Shown piece by piece: positions 7,789-16,197 of a DNA stretch of 64,000 bases. This stretch comes from Radiobacillus kanasensis (GTDB lineage Bacteria; Bacillota; Bacilli; Bacillales; Amphibacillaceae). The DNA lies in contig NZ_CP088020.1 of the NCBI RefSeq assembly GCF_021049245.1, forward strand, positions 248,001 through 312,000. Direction: 5' to 3'. The notes under the pieces are model-generated. The model did not search any database. It saw nothing but the letters and a program-made list of their open reading frames with translations, and had not been told where the DNA came from. Every line of letters begins with the position of its first letter. Position 1 is the first letter of the stretch. The position numbers and the translations under genes are program-made.

Positions 7789-8687
7789 TAACTTGTGAAG
7801 ATCTAGTGAAAATTTATAAAGTGGACGATGATTTAGAGGTTATGGCCCTTCAAGGCTTAGATTTGAAGGTGGAAAAGGGAGAGATGATGGGAATCATCGG
7901 AAATAGTGGAAGTGGGAAGTCCACCTTATTAAATATGCTGGGAGGACTGGACCGCCCTACTGCTGGAAAGCTTGTCGTGGATGGTAAAGACCTGTTGCGC
8001 ATGTCGGATAAGGACTTGGTACGATATAAATTAGAAACGGTCGGTTTTATATGGCAGAATAACGCGAAAAACCTACTGCCCTATTTAACAGCACTTGAAA
8101 ATGTAGAACTTCCTATGCTATTGAAAGGAAAATATAGACGAGAACGGGCGAAGCAACTTCTAGAAATGGTCGGAATGGGACATCGAACTAATAATAAGCT
8201 TCATATGCTTTCCGGTGGAGAACAGCAAAGGGTGGCCATTGCGATTTCTTTAGCGAATAATCCGAATCTTTTACTTGCGGATGAACCGACAGGAAGTGTA
8301 GATACACAAACGGCTGATATTATATTAGACGTGTTTCGGAAGTTGAATCAAGAGTTAGGAGTTACAATTGTAATCGTAACTCATGACATGCAGTTGACGA
8401 AAAAAATGGATCGTGTCGTCGCAATTCGAGATGGAAGAACCTCAAGTGAAATATTGAGAAAGTCGTATTATGAGGATGTCTTAAGAGAAGAACAAGAAGC
8501 GGCAGGCCAAGAAGACTCTCATGTGGAATTAGCTGTATTAGATAAGACAGGAAGGCTCCAGGTTCCAAGAGACTATTTGGATGCCATCGGGATTGGGAAA
8601 GCGAACAAACTACAAGTCCTTTTGGAAAACGGACGTATCGTATTAGAAAATCCGAACGAAGCGGATAAAAGTAAAGAGAGAAGTTAA
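7785..8687 (+). CDS. ABC ATPase with a C-terminal AbrB-like domain
   Basis: Residues 1-225 are a normal MacB-type ATPase (Walker A GNSGSGKST, signature LSGGEQQRVAIA, Walker B LLLADEPTGSVD, switch VTHD). It overlaps the permease stop by four bases (ATGA). After a linker rich in Glu and Gln, residues about 250-292 (LDKTGRLQVPRDYLDAIGIG, then KANKLQVLLENGRIVLENP) match the SpoVT/AbrB swapped-hairpin fold, including the GR-x-x-x-P signature. That fold normally binds DNA as a dimer or acts as an antitoxin. In this place it may dimerise the ATPase or link transport to gene control; that is inference. Confidence 0.85.
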   Translation: MITCEDLVKIYKVDDDLEVMALQGLDLKVEKGEMMGIIGNSGSGKSTLLNMLGGLDRPTAGKLVVDGKDLLRMSDKDLVRYKLETVGFIWQNNAKNLLPYLTALENVELPMLLKGKYRRERAKQLLEMVGMGHRTNNKLHMLSGGEQQRVAIAISLANNPNLLLADEPTGSVDTQTADIILDVFRKLNQELGVTIVIVTHDMQLTKKMDRVVAIRDGRTSSEILRKSYYEDVLREEQEAAGQEDSHVELAVLDKTGRLQVPRDYLDAIGIGKANKLQVLLENGRIVLENPNEADKSKERS

Positions 8688-8714
8688 GCTTTCTAGCCTG
8701 ACTTCTCTCCTTTT
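8676..8714 (+). terminator. Terminator of the MacAB-like operon
   Basis: GAGAGAAGT (overlapping the stop codon) pairs with ACTTCTCTC at 8701-8709 and is followed by CTTTT. Confidence 0.75.
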
Positions 8715-8754
8715 AGTACTTAGGAATCTATAAGTGGATTATCTTTTTTGTATC

Positions 8755-8815
8755 TAGTTGCCTGGCTTAGGCTGTGCCCGCGGAAAGCGACTACCCGCAG
8801 AGGAAATCAACTCAG
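8755..8815. repeat. Small remnant of the dispersed repeat family
   Basis: The stretch from CCTGG to GGAAATCA, including GTGCCCGCGGAAAGCGA and TACCCGCA, matches part of the repeat at 28905-28950 and its inverse near 39225-39258. Only this short module is present, with no ends. Confidence 0.7.
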
Positions 8816-8849
8816 TCTATAAATTTTTTAAAAGCCCTAAGTGGTCTAC

Positions 8850-9770
8850 TTAATCGTAAATTTGAAAATTATTTTTACCGGATCTTTTTGTCATATATAA
8901 TGCTCTATCCGCGTTCCTTAATAAATCTGCCGGATCTTCTCCATGATTAGGGTAGATAGCAGCGCCGATAGATAAAGTCAGCTTGGTCGTTTGGTTCTGT
9001 ATGATGAAGTCTTGGTTGAATTGTTCGATTAGTTCTTCGCAGAAGTTGTTTAGGTCTATGATATTAGAGAGAGATGTAAGTAATATGGCGAATTCGTCAC
9101 CACCAATTCGTGCTACTAAGTTGGTTTTACTATGTTGCACGAGGCGATGTGCCATCATCTTCAACAACCGATCGCCATATTCATGCCCGTATGTATCGTT
9201 AACTAGTTTAAAATTATCTCCATCTAAAAACATGACCGCGAGAAATTGATTGTGGGCCTTTGCTTTTTCTATTTCTTCTTTTAAGGCTTGGGTAAAGCCC
9301 CTTCGGTTATATACATTTGTTAAATCGTCATAATAAGCAAGGTTTAGGAGTTGGTTCTCATATTCTTTCTTTTCCGAAATATTTCTTGTCACACCAATGA
9401 CGTATTGACACACATTTCGGTCATCTAATATAGGCGTAAGAACCGTATGGCTATATATTTTATTTTTTCCAATTAAAAAGTAATCTTCATAAACGTGGAG
9501 GTTTCGTCGTGATACACATTCTTCGTATTCCTTTTGAATCCGCTCGGTCTCCTTTTCGGGGAGAACATCTTGAAGCTTTTTTCCATAACTGTCTTCACTC
9601 AAGTTCGTATGCTCTTGTGCTGACTCATTCATAAAGTAATAATAGAAGGCTCTCTGTTCTACCTTCATTACAAAAACGAGGTCCGAAAAGAAATTCGTAA
9701 TTTCCAAGTTAGAGCGATCAGCAAGGATCTCAATTCCAAACTTATCAAATTTCTGTTTATAAAAATCCAT
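8850..9770 (-). CDS. Diguanylate cyclase with PAS-like sensor
   Basis: The C-terminal half is a GGDEF domain with an intact RIGGDEFAILL active site, so it should make cyclic di-GMP from two GTP. The residues where the inhibitory RxxD I-site would be read SKTN, so product inhibition at that site is probably absent. The N-terminal half (about residues 20-135) looks like a PAS sensor ending with the PAC-type sequence YVIGVTRNISEKKEYENQL. There are no membrane segments, so sensing is cytoplasmic. The start at ATG 9770 has GGAG seven bases upstream; ATG 9791 has none. It is monocistronic. Confidence 0.85.
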   Translation of the reverse strand: MDFYKQKFDKFGIEILADRSNLEITNFFSDLVFVMKVEQRAFYYYFMNESAQEHTNLSEDSYGKKLQDVLPEKETERIQKEYEECVSRRNLHVYEDYFLIGKNKIYSHTVLTPILDDRNVCQYVIGVTRNISEKKEYENQLLNLAYYDDLTNVYNRRGFTQALKEEIEKAKAHNQFLAVMFLDGDNFKLVNDTYGHEYGDRLLKMMAHRLVQHSKTNLVARIGGDEFAILLTSLSNIIDLNNFCEELIEQFNQDFIIQNQTTKLTLSIGAAIYPNHGEDPADLLRNADRALYMTKRSGKNNFQIYD

Positions 9771-9901
9771 AGGAATACTCCAATATGTCATATTTTTAAA
9801 ATGTGCCTATTCACTTTCAGCTTAAACTAAAATGATGCACAATTGACTAAATTATAGCACAAATAGAAGGTAAGGTATATGTATATAGAGAGTCAGAAAT
9901 C

Positions 9902-9925
9902 AAAAAGATCCCACTGTATGGGATC
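9902..9925 (-). terminator. Terminator of the MOSC gene
   Basis: GATCCCA and TGGGATC pair around a five-base loop; read on the minus strand they are followed by TTTTTG. Confidence 0.75.
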
Positions 9926-9946
9926 TATGAATGACGCTATTTACGT

Positions 9947-10600
9947 CTATTGTTTCAGCACTTTTTCTATCTTTTTTTCGATTTCTGTTCTTAAATCGGT
10001 AGAGAGTGTATCAACGGCTAGTATCTTCTGGAGTTGTTCTACATCTTTTTTGTGAAAAGTAATAGTGTCTTGAATAAAGGGAATGCTTACGGTGTCCGAT
10101 GCTTTTTCTAAAAGCTCCAATTCATCCGTAGGAGAGACATAGCCTTCTTGAAGCACTCGAAAATAGAAACCGGTAAAACCTGTTTTGGTTACCATGGCGG
10201 TTATGTCTTTCAATTGGTTTACCTCCGCTATTTTATAGCAGGGTCCTCTTGGCTCCGATACCTGTATGACGGCTTCTCCGAGTAAGAAGGTATCTCCTAT
10301 CGAAACATCCTCCTCTTTTAAACCTATAACCGTAATGTTCTCTCCAAAGGATGGGATAGGAAATGGTTTCTCATATGTAGTTTCCCAATACGGATAATGA
10401 TCGGCACTATACATAAGTAATGCTTTTTCTTCCCCGCCATGATGTTTTAAATCGGCCTGTCCATCCCCTTGCAATCCTTGCTTGGAGAGCCAAGTCTTCT
10501 CCTTTACAGATTTTTTAACGAAGGCTGTACGAAGAGGGCGGTCATTAAATATGTATGTATCTGGCTTCCCAACGCTAATGGAGTGGATCCTATATTTCAT
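9947..10600 (-). CDS. MOSC domain protein (YiiM-like)
   Basis: A 217-residue protein of the YiiM/YflK type. In the MOSC core, GLQGDGQADLKHHGGEEKAL carries the family's conserved glycine-histidine region, and EPRGPCYKIAEV carries the Cys that binds a sulfur or molybdenum cofactor. Known relatives reduce N-hydroxylated bases or compounds such as 6-hydroxylaminopurine using the molybdenum cofactor. A C-terminal 3-alpha domain (about residues 160-215) is also typical. The start has AAAGGAGG upstream. It stands alone between a diguanylate cyclase and a cold shock gene. Confidence 0.85.
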   Translation of the reverse strand: MKYRIHSISVGKPDTYIFNDRPLRTAFVKKSVKEKTWLSKQGLQGDGQADLKHHGGEEKALLMYSADHYPYWETTYEKPFPIPSFGENITVIGLKEEDVSIGDTFLLGEAVIQVSEPRGPCYKIAEVNQLKDITAMVTKTGFTGFYFRVLQEGYVSPTDELELLEKASDTVSIPFIQDTITFHKKDVEQLQKILAVDTLSTDLRTEIEKKIEKVLKQ

Positions 10601-10696
10601 TCGCTAGAACCTCCTTTACATCATAAATGTTCGTCTATATGTAGGTTATCGATACTATATCACCTTTACCGAGTGGATGCTAGTTCGTAGACAGAG

Positions 10697-10733
10697 AAAA
10701 AGCCCTTTCTCCGAAGAGAAAGAGCTTTTTGGT
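10697..10733. terminator. Terminator of the cold shock gene
   Basis: AAAAAGCCCTTTCTC and GAGAAAGAGCTTTTT form a long stem with a CGAA loop. A-tracts and T-tracts on both sides let it work in either direction; it lies just after the cold shock gene on the minus strand. Confidence 0.85.
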
Positions 10734-10746
10734 TTGTATGGTTAGC

Positions 10747-10947
10747 TTACGCTTTAACTACGTTAGCAGCTTGAGGTCCGCGAGCGCCTTCTTCGATATC
10801 GAAAGAAACTGCTTGACCTTCTTCTAATGTTTTGAAACCTTCACCTTGGATTGCAGAGAAGTGTACGAATACGTCGTCTCCACCTTCAACTTCGATGAAT
10901 CCAAAACCTTTGTCTGCGTTAAACCATTTTACAGTACCGTTGTTCAT
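10747..10947 (-). CDS. Cold shock protein (CspA/CspB family)
   Basis: A standard 66-residue cold-shock-domain protein that binds single-stranded RNA and DNA and melts mRNA structure. Both nucleic-acid motifs are intact: RNP1 KGFGFIEV and RNP2 VFVHFSAI. The start follows TGGAGG. Cold shock mRNAs usually have a long 5' leader; here the leader region reaches to about 11000 on the plus strand, where TTGATT (11015-11020 on the minus strand) and TATATA (10994-10999) are 15 bases apart. That promoter is tentative. Confidence 0.95.
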   Translation of the reverse strand: MNNGTVKWFNADKGFGFIEVEGGDDVFVHFSAIQGEGFKTLEEGQAVSFDIEEGARGPQAANVVKA

Positions 10948-11171
10948 TGTTTTTCCTCCATTGCGTCTTGCGCGTTTATTACTATTCTTGCTCTATATAA
11001 TCATTCCAGACGATAATCAACTAAAAAGTCATTATTTCTTTCATCAATCACATACCGAACAACAATAAGTGAACTTAAGTATAACATGCTTATAAAGAAA
11101 AAGAAACTATATGCGCGTATTTTCTAAAAATTGGTGAATGGGACCTATAAGACACTTGAAAACGCTTGCTA

Positions 11172-11180
11172 TGTTATACT
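11172..11180 (+). promoter_or_regulatory. Extended -10 promoter of the thioesterase gene
   Basis: TGTTATACT is an extended -10 element (TG-n-TATACT) 33 bases before the start codon. TTGAAA lies only 13 bases upstream, too close to be a good -35 box. Confidence 0.45.
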
Positions 11181-11212
11181 GTTTTTATTACATAAATGCT
11201 GGGGGAAAGGTC

Positions 11213-11608
11213 ATGAGTTTATTCCGTACGAAGGATACCTTAATGGAGTCATTGGGGATCGAAATAAAAGAAGTCAAACCAGATGGTACCTGTATTGCGA
11301 CCATGCCAGTAGATGAAAGAACTCATCAACCATTTGGATATTTGCATGGTGGAGCATCGGTTGCTTTGGCAGAGACGGTTGTTAGTCTTGGAGCTGCCAG
11401 TCTAGTGGATTTAGAAAAAAAGGCGGTATTCGGTCAAGAAATCAATGCAAACCATGTTCGTTCCAAGAGAGATGGGCTGGTTACAGCCACTGCATCCGTG
11501 ATCTATCAGGGAGGAAGCAGCATGGTGTATGAGGCTCGAATTGTCGATGAAAAGGATCGATTAATCTCCATTTGTCGTTGTACCATTGCAGTTGTGACAA
11601 AACGATAA
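11213..11608 (+). CDS. Hotdog-fold thioesterase (YuxO-like)
   Basis: A 131-residue PaaI/YuxO-type hotdog protein that hydrolyses acyl- or aroyl-CoA thioesters, possibly 1,4-dihydroxy-2-naphthoyl-CoA in menaquinone synthesis. The core DERTHQPFGYLHGGASVALA contains the family active site (HGGAS), and INANHVRSKRDG is the second conserved strand. ATG 11213 follows GGGGGAAAGG directly; an in-frame ATG at 11138 lies upstream of the promoter and is rejected. It is a single-gene unit. Confidence 0.88.
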   Translation: MSLFRTKDTLMESLGIEIKEVKPDGTCIATMPVDERTHQPFGYLHGGASVALAETVVSLGAASLVDLEKKAVFGQEINANHVRSKRDGLVTATASVIYQGGSSMVYEARIVDEKDRLISICRCTIAVVTKR

Positions 11609-11698
11609 TACAGAGAAAAAACAAATCTCAAAGGTTGAGTGTGGACCTTTCGCCTTAGAAATTAGGGGAGGAAGGTTTTGTTTGTACGATAAGAAAAT

Positions 11699-11740
11699 AC
11701 ACGACTTTTGCCATCCTAGGCGATAAGTCGTGTTTTATTT
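11699..11740 (+). terminator. Terminator after the thioesterase gene
   Basis: ACACGACTT (11699-11707) pairs with AAGTCGTGT (11725-11733), followed by TTTATTT. Confidence 0.75.
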
Positions 11741-11761
11741 CAATCAGAAGGGGAGACATCT

Positions 11762-12940
11762 GTGGCGAATCAAGATTCACTTTTTCCGTTAAAATCGCTT
11801 TTGTTTTGTTTTCATGCGTCCAATACGATTATTGTTAGTTTTTTACCTCTTTACTTGCAGTTTAAAGGGTTAAGTGGAACGGAAATTGGTTGGGTGTTAG
11901 CTATTGGCCCATTAGCCTCCATCTTTGCCCAACCGTTTTGGGGATATATGAGCGATAAGTATCAAACGGTTAAAAAGGTATTAATGATCTGTTTAATGGG
12001 GTTACTTATTAGTAGTGTTATTTTCTTTCAAATGAGTTCCTTAACGGCGATTTTAATAATGGCGGCTATTTTTTACTTTTTTGTCTCTCCGATTGGGGCA
12101 TTGGGGGATAGTTTAGCTCAAAGGAGATCGGATGCTTTAGGAATTTCATTTGGTACGATTCGTACGTGGGGTTCCATAGGGTTTGCTATTTCTTCTTTGT
12201 TAGTTGGAGAAATTTTGGCAAGAACGGGTGTCCAACATATGATTTGGCCCTATTTATTTTTCGGGATTGCTTGTTTGGTGATGTGTTTAACATTGACGGA
12301 TGTGAAAACCGAACAAAGGTCCATCCAACTACGAGATGTGAAAGAACTGATTCAAAACCCACCTTTTCTCATCTTTTTATTTCTAGTCATGTTCATAACG
12401 ATTACTCATCGTGCTAGTGATAGCTTTATCGGGATATATATCGCTCAGCTAGGAGGCGGGGAAGGGTTAATTGGGATCTCATGGTTCCTAGGTGTAGCGA
12501 GTGAAGCCCTAGTCTTTGCGTTAGCAGGCTTTTGGTTTAGAAAATTTCACCCACTTATTTTTATCATCATTGCGGGAGTGTTATATAGCATACGGTGGTA
12601 CATGTATGCGGCCTTTGACGATCCAGCTTTAATCGTTGCTTTTCAGTTCCTACACGGTTTGACGTTTGGAATTTTTTATTTATCTGCCTTCCAATATGTC
12701 ACAAGATTAATTCCAGAAAACCTACAATCTACCGGACACTTGGTTTTCGTTTCTGTATTCTTTGGATTGTCTGGAATTATTGGCTCATTAGGAGGAGGAG
12801 CTTTAATAGATTCTGCTGGAGGTAGCTTTCTCTACTTTTGTATGGGCAGTCTTTCCTTAGTAGGGGCAATTCTATTACTCATTTATCATGTGCTTCCATT
12901 TGGAAAAGAAAGTAAGACAAAGGCGGTAGCCGGATCGTAG
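11762..12940 (+). CDS. MFS transporter
   Basis: A 392-residue membrane protein with about 12 hydrophobic segments and the MFS loop signature in WGYMSDKYQTVKKV. The layout (short N-terminus, SFLPLYLQFKGLSGTEIGWV) fits the MFS_1-like/LacY-related branch that includes nucleoside and sugar permeases; the substrate cannot be told. The start is GTG 11762, six bases after AAGGGGAG. It is followed by a small membrane protein gene 62 bases away, perhaps cotranscribed. Confidence 0.85.
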   Translation: MANQDSLFPLKSLLFCFHASNTIIVSFLPLYLQFKGLSGTEIGWVLAIGPLASIFAQPFWGYMSDKYQTVKKVLMICLMGLLISSVIFFQMSSLTAILIMAAIFYFFVSPIGALGDSLAQRRSDALGISFGTIRTWGSIGFAISSLLVGEILARTGVQHMIWPYLFFGIACLVMCLTLTDVKTEQRSIQLRDVKELIQNPPFLIFLFLVMFITITHRASDSFIGIYIAQLGGGEGLIGISWFLGVASEALVFALAGFWFRKFHPLIFIIIAGVLYSIRWYMYAAFDDPALIVAFQFLHGLTFGIFYLSAFQYVTRLIPENLQSTGHLVFVSVFFGLSGIIGSLGGGALIDSAGGSFLYFCMGSLSLVGAILLLIYHVLPFGKESKTKAVAGS

Positions 12941-13002
12941 GTTATAATCTATCGGGACGTGGTATAATGAGGGTAAAGTGAGGTCAGGGAGGTTCAATAG
13001 CA

Positions 13003-13260
13003 ATGAGTTGGCCGTTGATTATATTTTTAATCATACTTTTCATCCTTACATTAGGCGGAACTTTGTACGTGGTGTTTCAAGAAGACAAAAAAATAAAGAA
13101 ATATGAACAAGAAGGGGACAGTCCAGAGGCGCAGCTACAGCGTTCAAAAGACTACGAAACATCCTCCTTAAAATCCAATATTCCAATCTTGGGTATTATT
13201 TATGGGGTCACATTTCTCTTAGCGATTGTGGCTATCGTAATTTATATTAAGTTTCGATGA
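13003..13260 (+). CDS. Small two-helix membrane protein, unknown function
   Basis: An 85-residue protein with a hydrophobic segment at residues 3-26 and another at 62-83. They are joined by a charged, probably cytoplasmic or helical loop (QEDKKIKKYEQEGDSPEAQ). GGGAGG upstream supports the start, and the gene is closed by a strong terminator. I do not recognise a family. Confidence 0.7.
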   Translation: MSWPLIIFLIILFILTLGGTLYVVFQEDKKIKKYEQEGDSPEAQLQRSKDYETSSLKSNIPILGIIYGVTFLLAIVAIVIYIKFR

Positions 13261-13268
13261 ACAAAAGA

Positions 13269-13313
13269 GGCAGACTTACTCGTCCTGATTAGGACAAGTA
13301 AGTCTGCCTTTTT
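13269..13313 (+). terminator. Strong terminator
   Basis: GGCAGACTTACT pairs with AGTAAGTCTGCC, with further pairing of GTCCT and AGGAC, followed by TTTTT. Confidence 0.85.
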
Positions 13314-13439
13314 GTATGAGAGCACGCTTTATGATTTGGGTTAAACTGCCTAATTTTTCGAGAAGGTGGTATGATTAATAGGGGAAAACAGTATGATGAG
13401 GCCTTTAATCATGCTCAAAAATTTTCAGGGGGAGAAATG

Positions 13440-14258
13440 ATGGAACTAAGATATGAACCTTCATTCACATTAAAAGATTACTTCGAGGCAAATATGGAAA
13501 AATTTGATTCTATCTTGTTATCAGAAGCAGTAAATGTCAAAGATAAGATCAAAGAAATTCTAACTATTGGGAATATTGACCTCGTGAACAATGCTCATAA
13601 AACAGTGGGTTACGTGATAAATCAAGAAGTTGAAGAACTTAAAGTATTTGCTAAACAAGAAGGTATAGCTTGGGCTACCCATGCTATAGAACTAACATTT
13701 AAGTTGGAGTGGGTACAAGCAATCCGCAGAACCTTGTGGGTTTTCATACAGAAGTTCAATGAGCAAAAGGACAAATATGACATATGTGACTTTTTTCAGT
13801 TGGAACAAGAGATTAATAATCGAATTGATACATTTTTAAATACTTTTTTCATTAGTTACTCCACATACAAGGACTCTTTACTTAAAGCACAAAGGGAATT
13901 GGTAGAACATCTATCTGTTCCAATTATTCCAATCGATAATTCTATTTGCATATTGCCGTTAATTGGATCTATGGATTCAAATCGCATGAGTATTCTTAAA
14001 GAAAAAGTCTTAACAGAAGTATCAGACTTGCGTATTGAAACTATTATAATGGACTTGTCAGGGATTGCGTATATGGAATTAGAGGAAATTTACGAACTCA
14101 ATAAAATTATTGATGGCATTTCCATGATGGGATGTTCAAGCGTTTTGACAGGGCTAAGAAAAGAAGTTGTAAAACAGATATCAGACTCGGGGATCACATT
14201 TAACCCGGACACTAGAAAAAGGGGAACATTGCAGCAAGCATTAAGTGAATTTTATTAA
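13440..14258 (+). CDS. RsbR-like stressosome protein (STAS domain)
   Basis: The last 115 residues are a STAS domain (ICILPLIGSMDSNRM, then IIMDLSGIAYMELEEI). The first 165 are helical, as in RsbR proteins whose globin-like N-termini sense stress in the stressosome. In B. subtilis RsbR the kinase RsbT phosphorylates Thr in the STAS domain. Here the DxTG-type position reads DLSG, and the usual VDT segment is MEL; LTGL still has a Thr. Two starts are possible: 13371 (AGAAGGTGG) or 13440 (GGGGGAG five bases upstream); I prefer the second. A sigmaB-like promoter upstream of ectA suggests a functional general stress response. Confidence 0.8.
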   Translation: MELRYEPSFTLKDYFEANMEKFDSILLSEAVNVKDKIKEILTIGNIDLVNNAHKTVGYVINQEVEELKVFAKQEGIAWATHAIELTFKLEWVQAIRRTLWVFIQKFNEQKDKYDICDFFQLEQEINNRIDTFLNTFFISYSTYKDSLLKAQRELVEHLSVPIIPIDNSICILPLIGSMDSNRMSILKEKVLTEVSDLRIETIIMDLSGIAYMELEEIYELNKIIDGISMMGCSSVLTGLRKEVVKQISDSGITFNPDTRKRGTLQQALSEFY

Positions 14259-14272
14259 TAAAAAAGACAAAG

Positions 14273-14306
14273 AAAAAAGCTCGGGTTAAAATCCGAGCTT
14301 TTTTCT
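14273..14306. terminator. Bidirectional terminator
   Basis: AAAAAAGCTCGG and CCGAGCTTTTTT pair around GTTAAAAT. It serves the RsbR-like gene and perhaps the convergent acetyltransferase gene. Confidence 0.85.
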
Positions 14307-14343
14307 TTGATATAACAACGTCTAATTTCTCAATATTCTAGTT

Positions 14344-14778
14344 CTATAGGTCTTTTAAAAATACATAGCTTACTTTTCGATAATCCATTTTCTTCTCATA
14401 AAATCGGTGAGCATCGACACGTTGTAATCCAGAGGAAAGAGAGATTTTGTTAAACCCTTGCTCCTTTGCCCACTGTTCAACATGTGACAGTAATTGCTCT
14501 CCAAATCCTTGAGAACGAACTTCTGGTTTCGTAACGAGGTCACATACCCAGATAAACCTTCCATTGTATAGGGTGACCATAGGCATATATCCGATAACAG
14601 CTACTACTTCCTCTTCGTAGTAAAGAGCTGCTAGCTGGTAATGATCGTTCTCTTGTGCTTGTTCCACCAAGGTTAGAAAAGCATCCTCATCTAAGTGTGT
14701 TCGCAAATGCTTCATAACCGGATACGCTTCTCTCCACTGATCAGGTGTAACAAGAGACACTATTTTAACAGTAGACAA
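14344..14778 (-). CDS. GNAT acetyltransferase
   Basis: A 144-residue GNAT protein. The acetyl-CoA pyrophosphate loop is RSQGFGEQLL, preceded by the core strand IWVCDLVTKPE and followed by helix and motif B (NKISLSSGLQRVDAHRFYEK). The acceptor is unknown. The start is TTG 14778, five bases after AAAGGGGGAG. It lies 18 bases after pepT on the same strand and is probably cotranscribed with it. Confidence 0.85.
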   Translation of the reverse strand: MSTVKIVSLVTPDQWREAYPVMKHLRTHLDEDAFLTLVEQAQENDHYQLAALYYEEEVVAVIGYMPMVTLYNGRFIWVCDLVTKPEVRSQGFGEQLLSHVEQWAKEQGFNKISLSSGLQRVDAHRFYEKKMDYRKVSYVFLKDL

Positions 14779-14796
14779 GACAACTCCCCCTTTAGA

Positions 14797-16014
14797 TTAG
14801 GCTTTTACAATTTCCAGGATGACATGAACAGCCTTTTCCATGTTTTCTAAAGAAATATATTCAAATTTCCCGTGATAGTTTTCTCCACCAGTGAAAACGT
14901 TCGGTGTTGGTAAACCCATGAAGGATAATTGTGATCCATCTGTACCACCTCGAATTGGTTGGACAAGTGGTTCAATTTCAAGCTTTTTCATCGCATTGTA
15001 TGCATTGTCAACGATTTCCTTCACTGGCTCAATTTTTTCACGCATGTTGTAATACTGGTCCTTCATATCCAACACGATACTTTCTTCTCCATACTTTTGA
15101 CGAAGCTCTGCAGCAATGCTTTCGATATTCTCTTTCTTAGCTGTGAACTTCTTTCGATCATGGTCCCGAATAATGTAGTATAACTTAGATTCTTCCACAT
15201 CCCCATTAAAGGAAATGAGGTGATAAAAGCCTTCGTATTCTTCCGTGAATTCAGGTGCTTCCTCAGATGGAAGTTTACTATGAAATTCCATGGCAATTTT
15301 TGCGGAGTTCACCATTTTACCTTTTGCTGTTCCTGGGTGAACATTGTTTCCTTTAAAGGTTAATTTAGCAGCTGCTGCGTTAAAGCTTTCATATTGTAAT
15401 TCCCCAAGTGGACCTCCGTCCATCGTGTATGCGTAATCTGCATCAAATGCCTCCACATTGAATTTATGAGGCCCTCTGCCGATTTCCTCATCTGGTGTAA
15501 AAGCAACCCGGATTCTTCCGTGTTTTACTTCTGGGTGTTGAATGAGATAATCCATTGCTGTCATAATCTCTGACACTCCAGCTTTATTGTCGGCACCTAA
15601 CAATGTTGTGCCATCCGTCGTAATGAGAGTGTGACCAACATAATTTTTAAGTTCAGGGAAATCGTTAGGAGATAAAACCACACCTAGTCCTTTATTGAGG
15701 ACAATGTCCGTCCCATCATAGTTGCTATGTACTTGTGGGTTTACATTTTTACCGGTAAAATCTGTCGCCGTATCAACGTGTGCTAGGAACCCAATGGTAG
15801 GCAGATCTTTGTCTGAATTAGCTGGCAAGGTAGCCATGACATAGCCGTTTTCATCTATGGTTACGTCCTCCATACCAATCTCCTTCAGTTCCTCTACAAG
15901 CATATTAGCAAGAACTAATTGTCCTTCTGTAGATGGACAGGAATCGTTGTTCTCATTGGATTGAGTGTCTACTTTTACATATCTCGTAAGGCGATCCAAA
16001 ATATCCTGTTTCAA
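14797..16014 (-). CDS. pepT: Peptidase T (tripeptide aminopeptidase)
   Basis: A 405-residue M20B zinc peptidase that removes the N-terminal residue of tripeptides in the cytoplasm. Metal-site and catalytic motifs are visible: GFLAHVDTA (His and Asp), [14 protein letters not shown] (bridging Asp), [12 protein letters not shown] (Glu-Glu pair) and [10 protein letters not shown]. The final His lies near [13 protein letters not shown]. Length and order match the family. It is transcribed away from the NAD operon; the divergent intergenic region is 16015-16197. Confidence 0.95.
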   Translation of the reverse strand: MKQDILDRLTRYVKVDTQSNENNDSCPSTEGQLVLANMLVEELKEIGMEDVTIDENGYVMATLPANSDKDLPTIGFLAHVDTATDFTGKNVNPQVHSNYDGTDIVLNKGLGVVLSPNDFPELKNYVGHTLITTDGTTLLGADNKAGVSEIMTAMDYLIQHPEVKHGRIRVAFTPDEEIGRGPHKFNVEAFDADYAYTMDGGPLGELQYESFNAAAAKLTFKGNNVHPGTAKGKMVNSAKIAMEFHSKLPSEEAPEFTEEYEGFYHLISFNGDVEESKLYYIIRDHDRKKFTAKKENIESIAAELRQKYGEESIVLDMKDQYYNMREKIEPVKEIVDNAYNAMKKLEIEPLVQPIRGGTDGSQLSFMGLPTPNVFTGGENYHGKFEYISLENMEKAVHVILEIVKA

Positions 16015-16123
16015 CTTGTATCATCTCCATATCTAAAGTTAACTTTATCATATCATATTTACCTAATTTGCCATGAGTGGATGTTATTTAAGATCCCATC
16101 AGGAAATAAATTCCTGGAAAGGA

Positions 16124-16152
16124 TTGACGATGAAAAACAGAAACTGTATAAT
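16124..16152 (+). promoter_or_regulatory. SigmaA promoter of the NAD salvage operon
   Basis: TTGACG (16124-16129) and a perfect TATAAT (16147-16152) have the ideal 17-base spacing. Confidence 0.75.
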
Positions 16153-16159
16153 AACTATA

Positions 16160-16178
16160 AAATATACATTATATATTT
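16160..16178 (+). promoter_or_regulatory. AT-rich palindrome, candidate NrtR operator
   Basis: AAATATA and TATATTT form a perfect inverted repeat with a five-base centre. It starts eight bases after the -10 box, across the expected transcription start, and 20 bases before the regulator's own start codon. The position fits autorepression by the NrtR-type protein encoded next. Confidence 0.5.
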
Positions 16179-16197
16179 ATTGGAGAGAGGGGATAAT

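Noticed and set aside
8520..8687. AbrB-like tail as part of a toxin-antitoxin module
   Set aside because: No toxin-like gene follows; the tail is in frame with the ATPase and the operon ends with a terminator.
15919..16197. Upstream extension of the nrtR frame
   Set aside because: It runs through the pepT start, a clear sigmaA promoter and an operator-like palindrome; a TTG with a good ribosome binding site begins the real gene at 16198.
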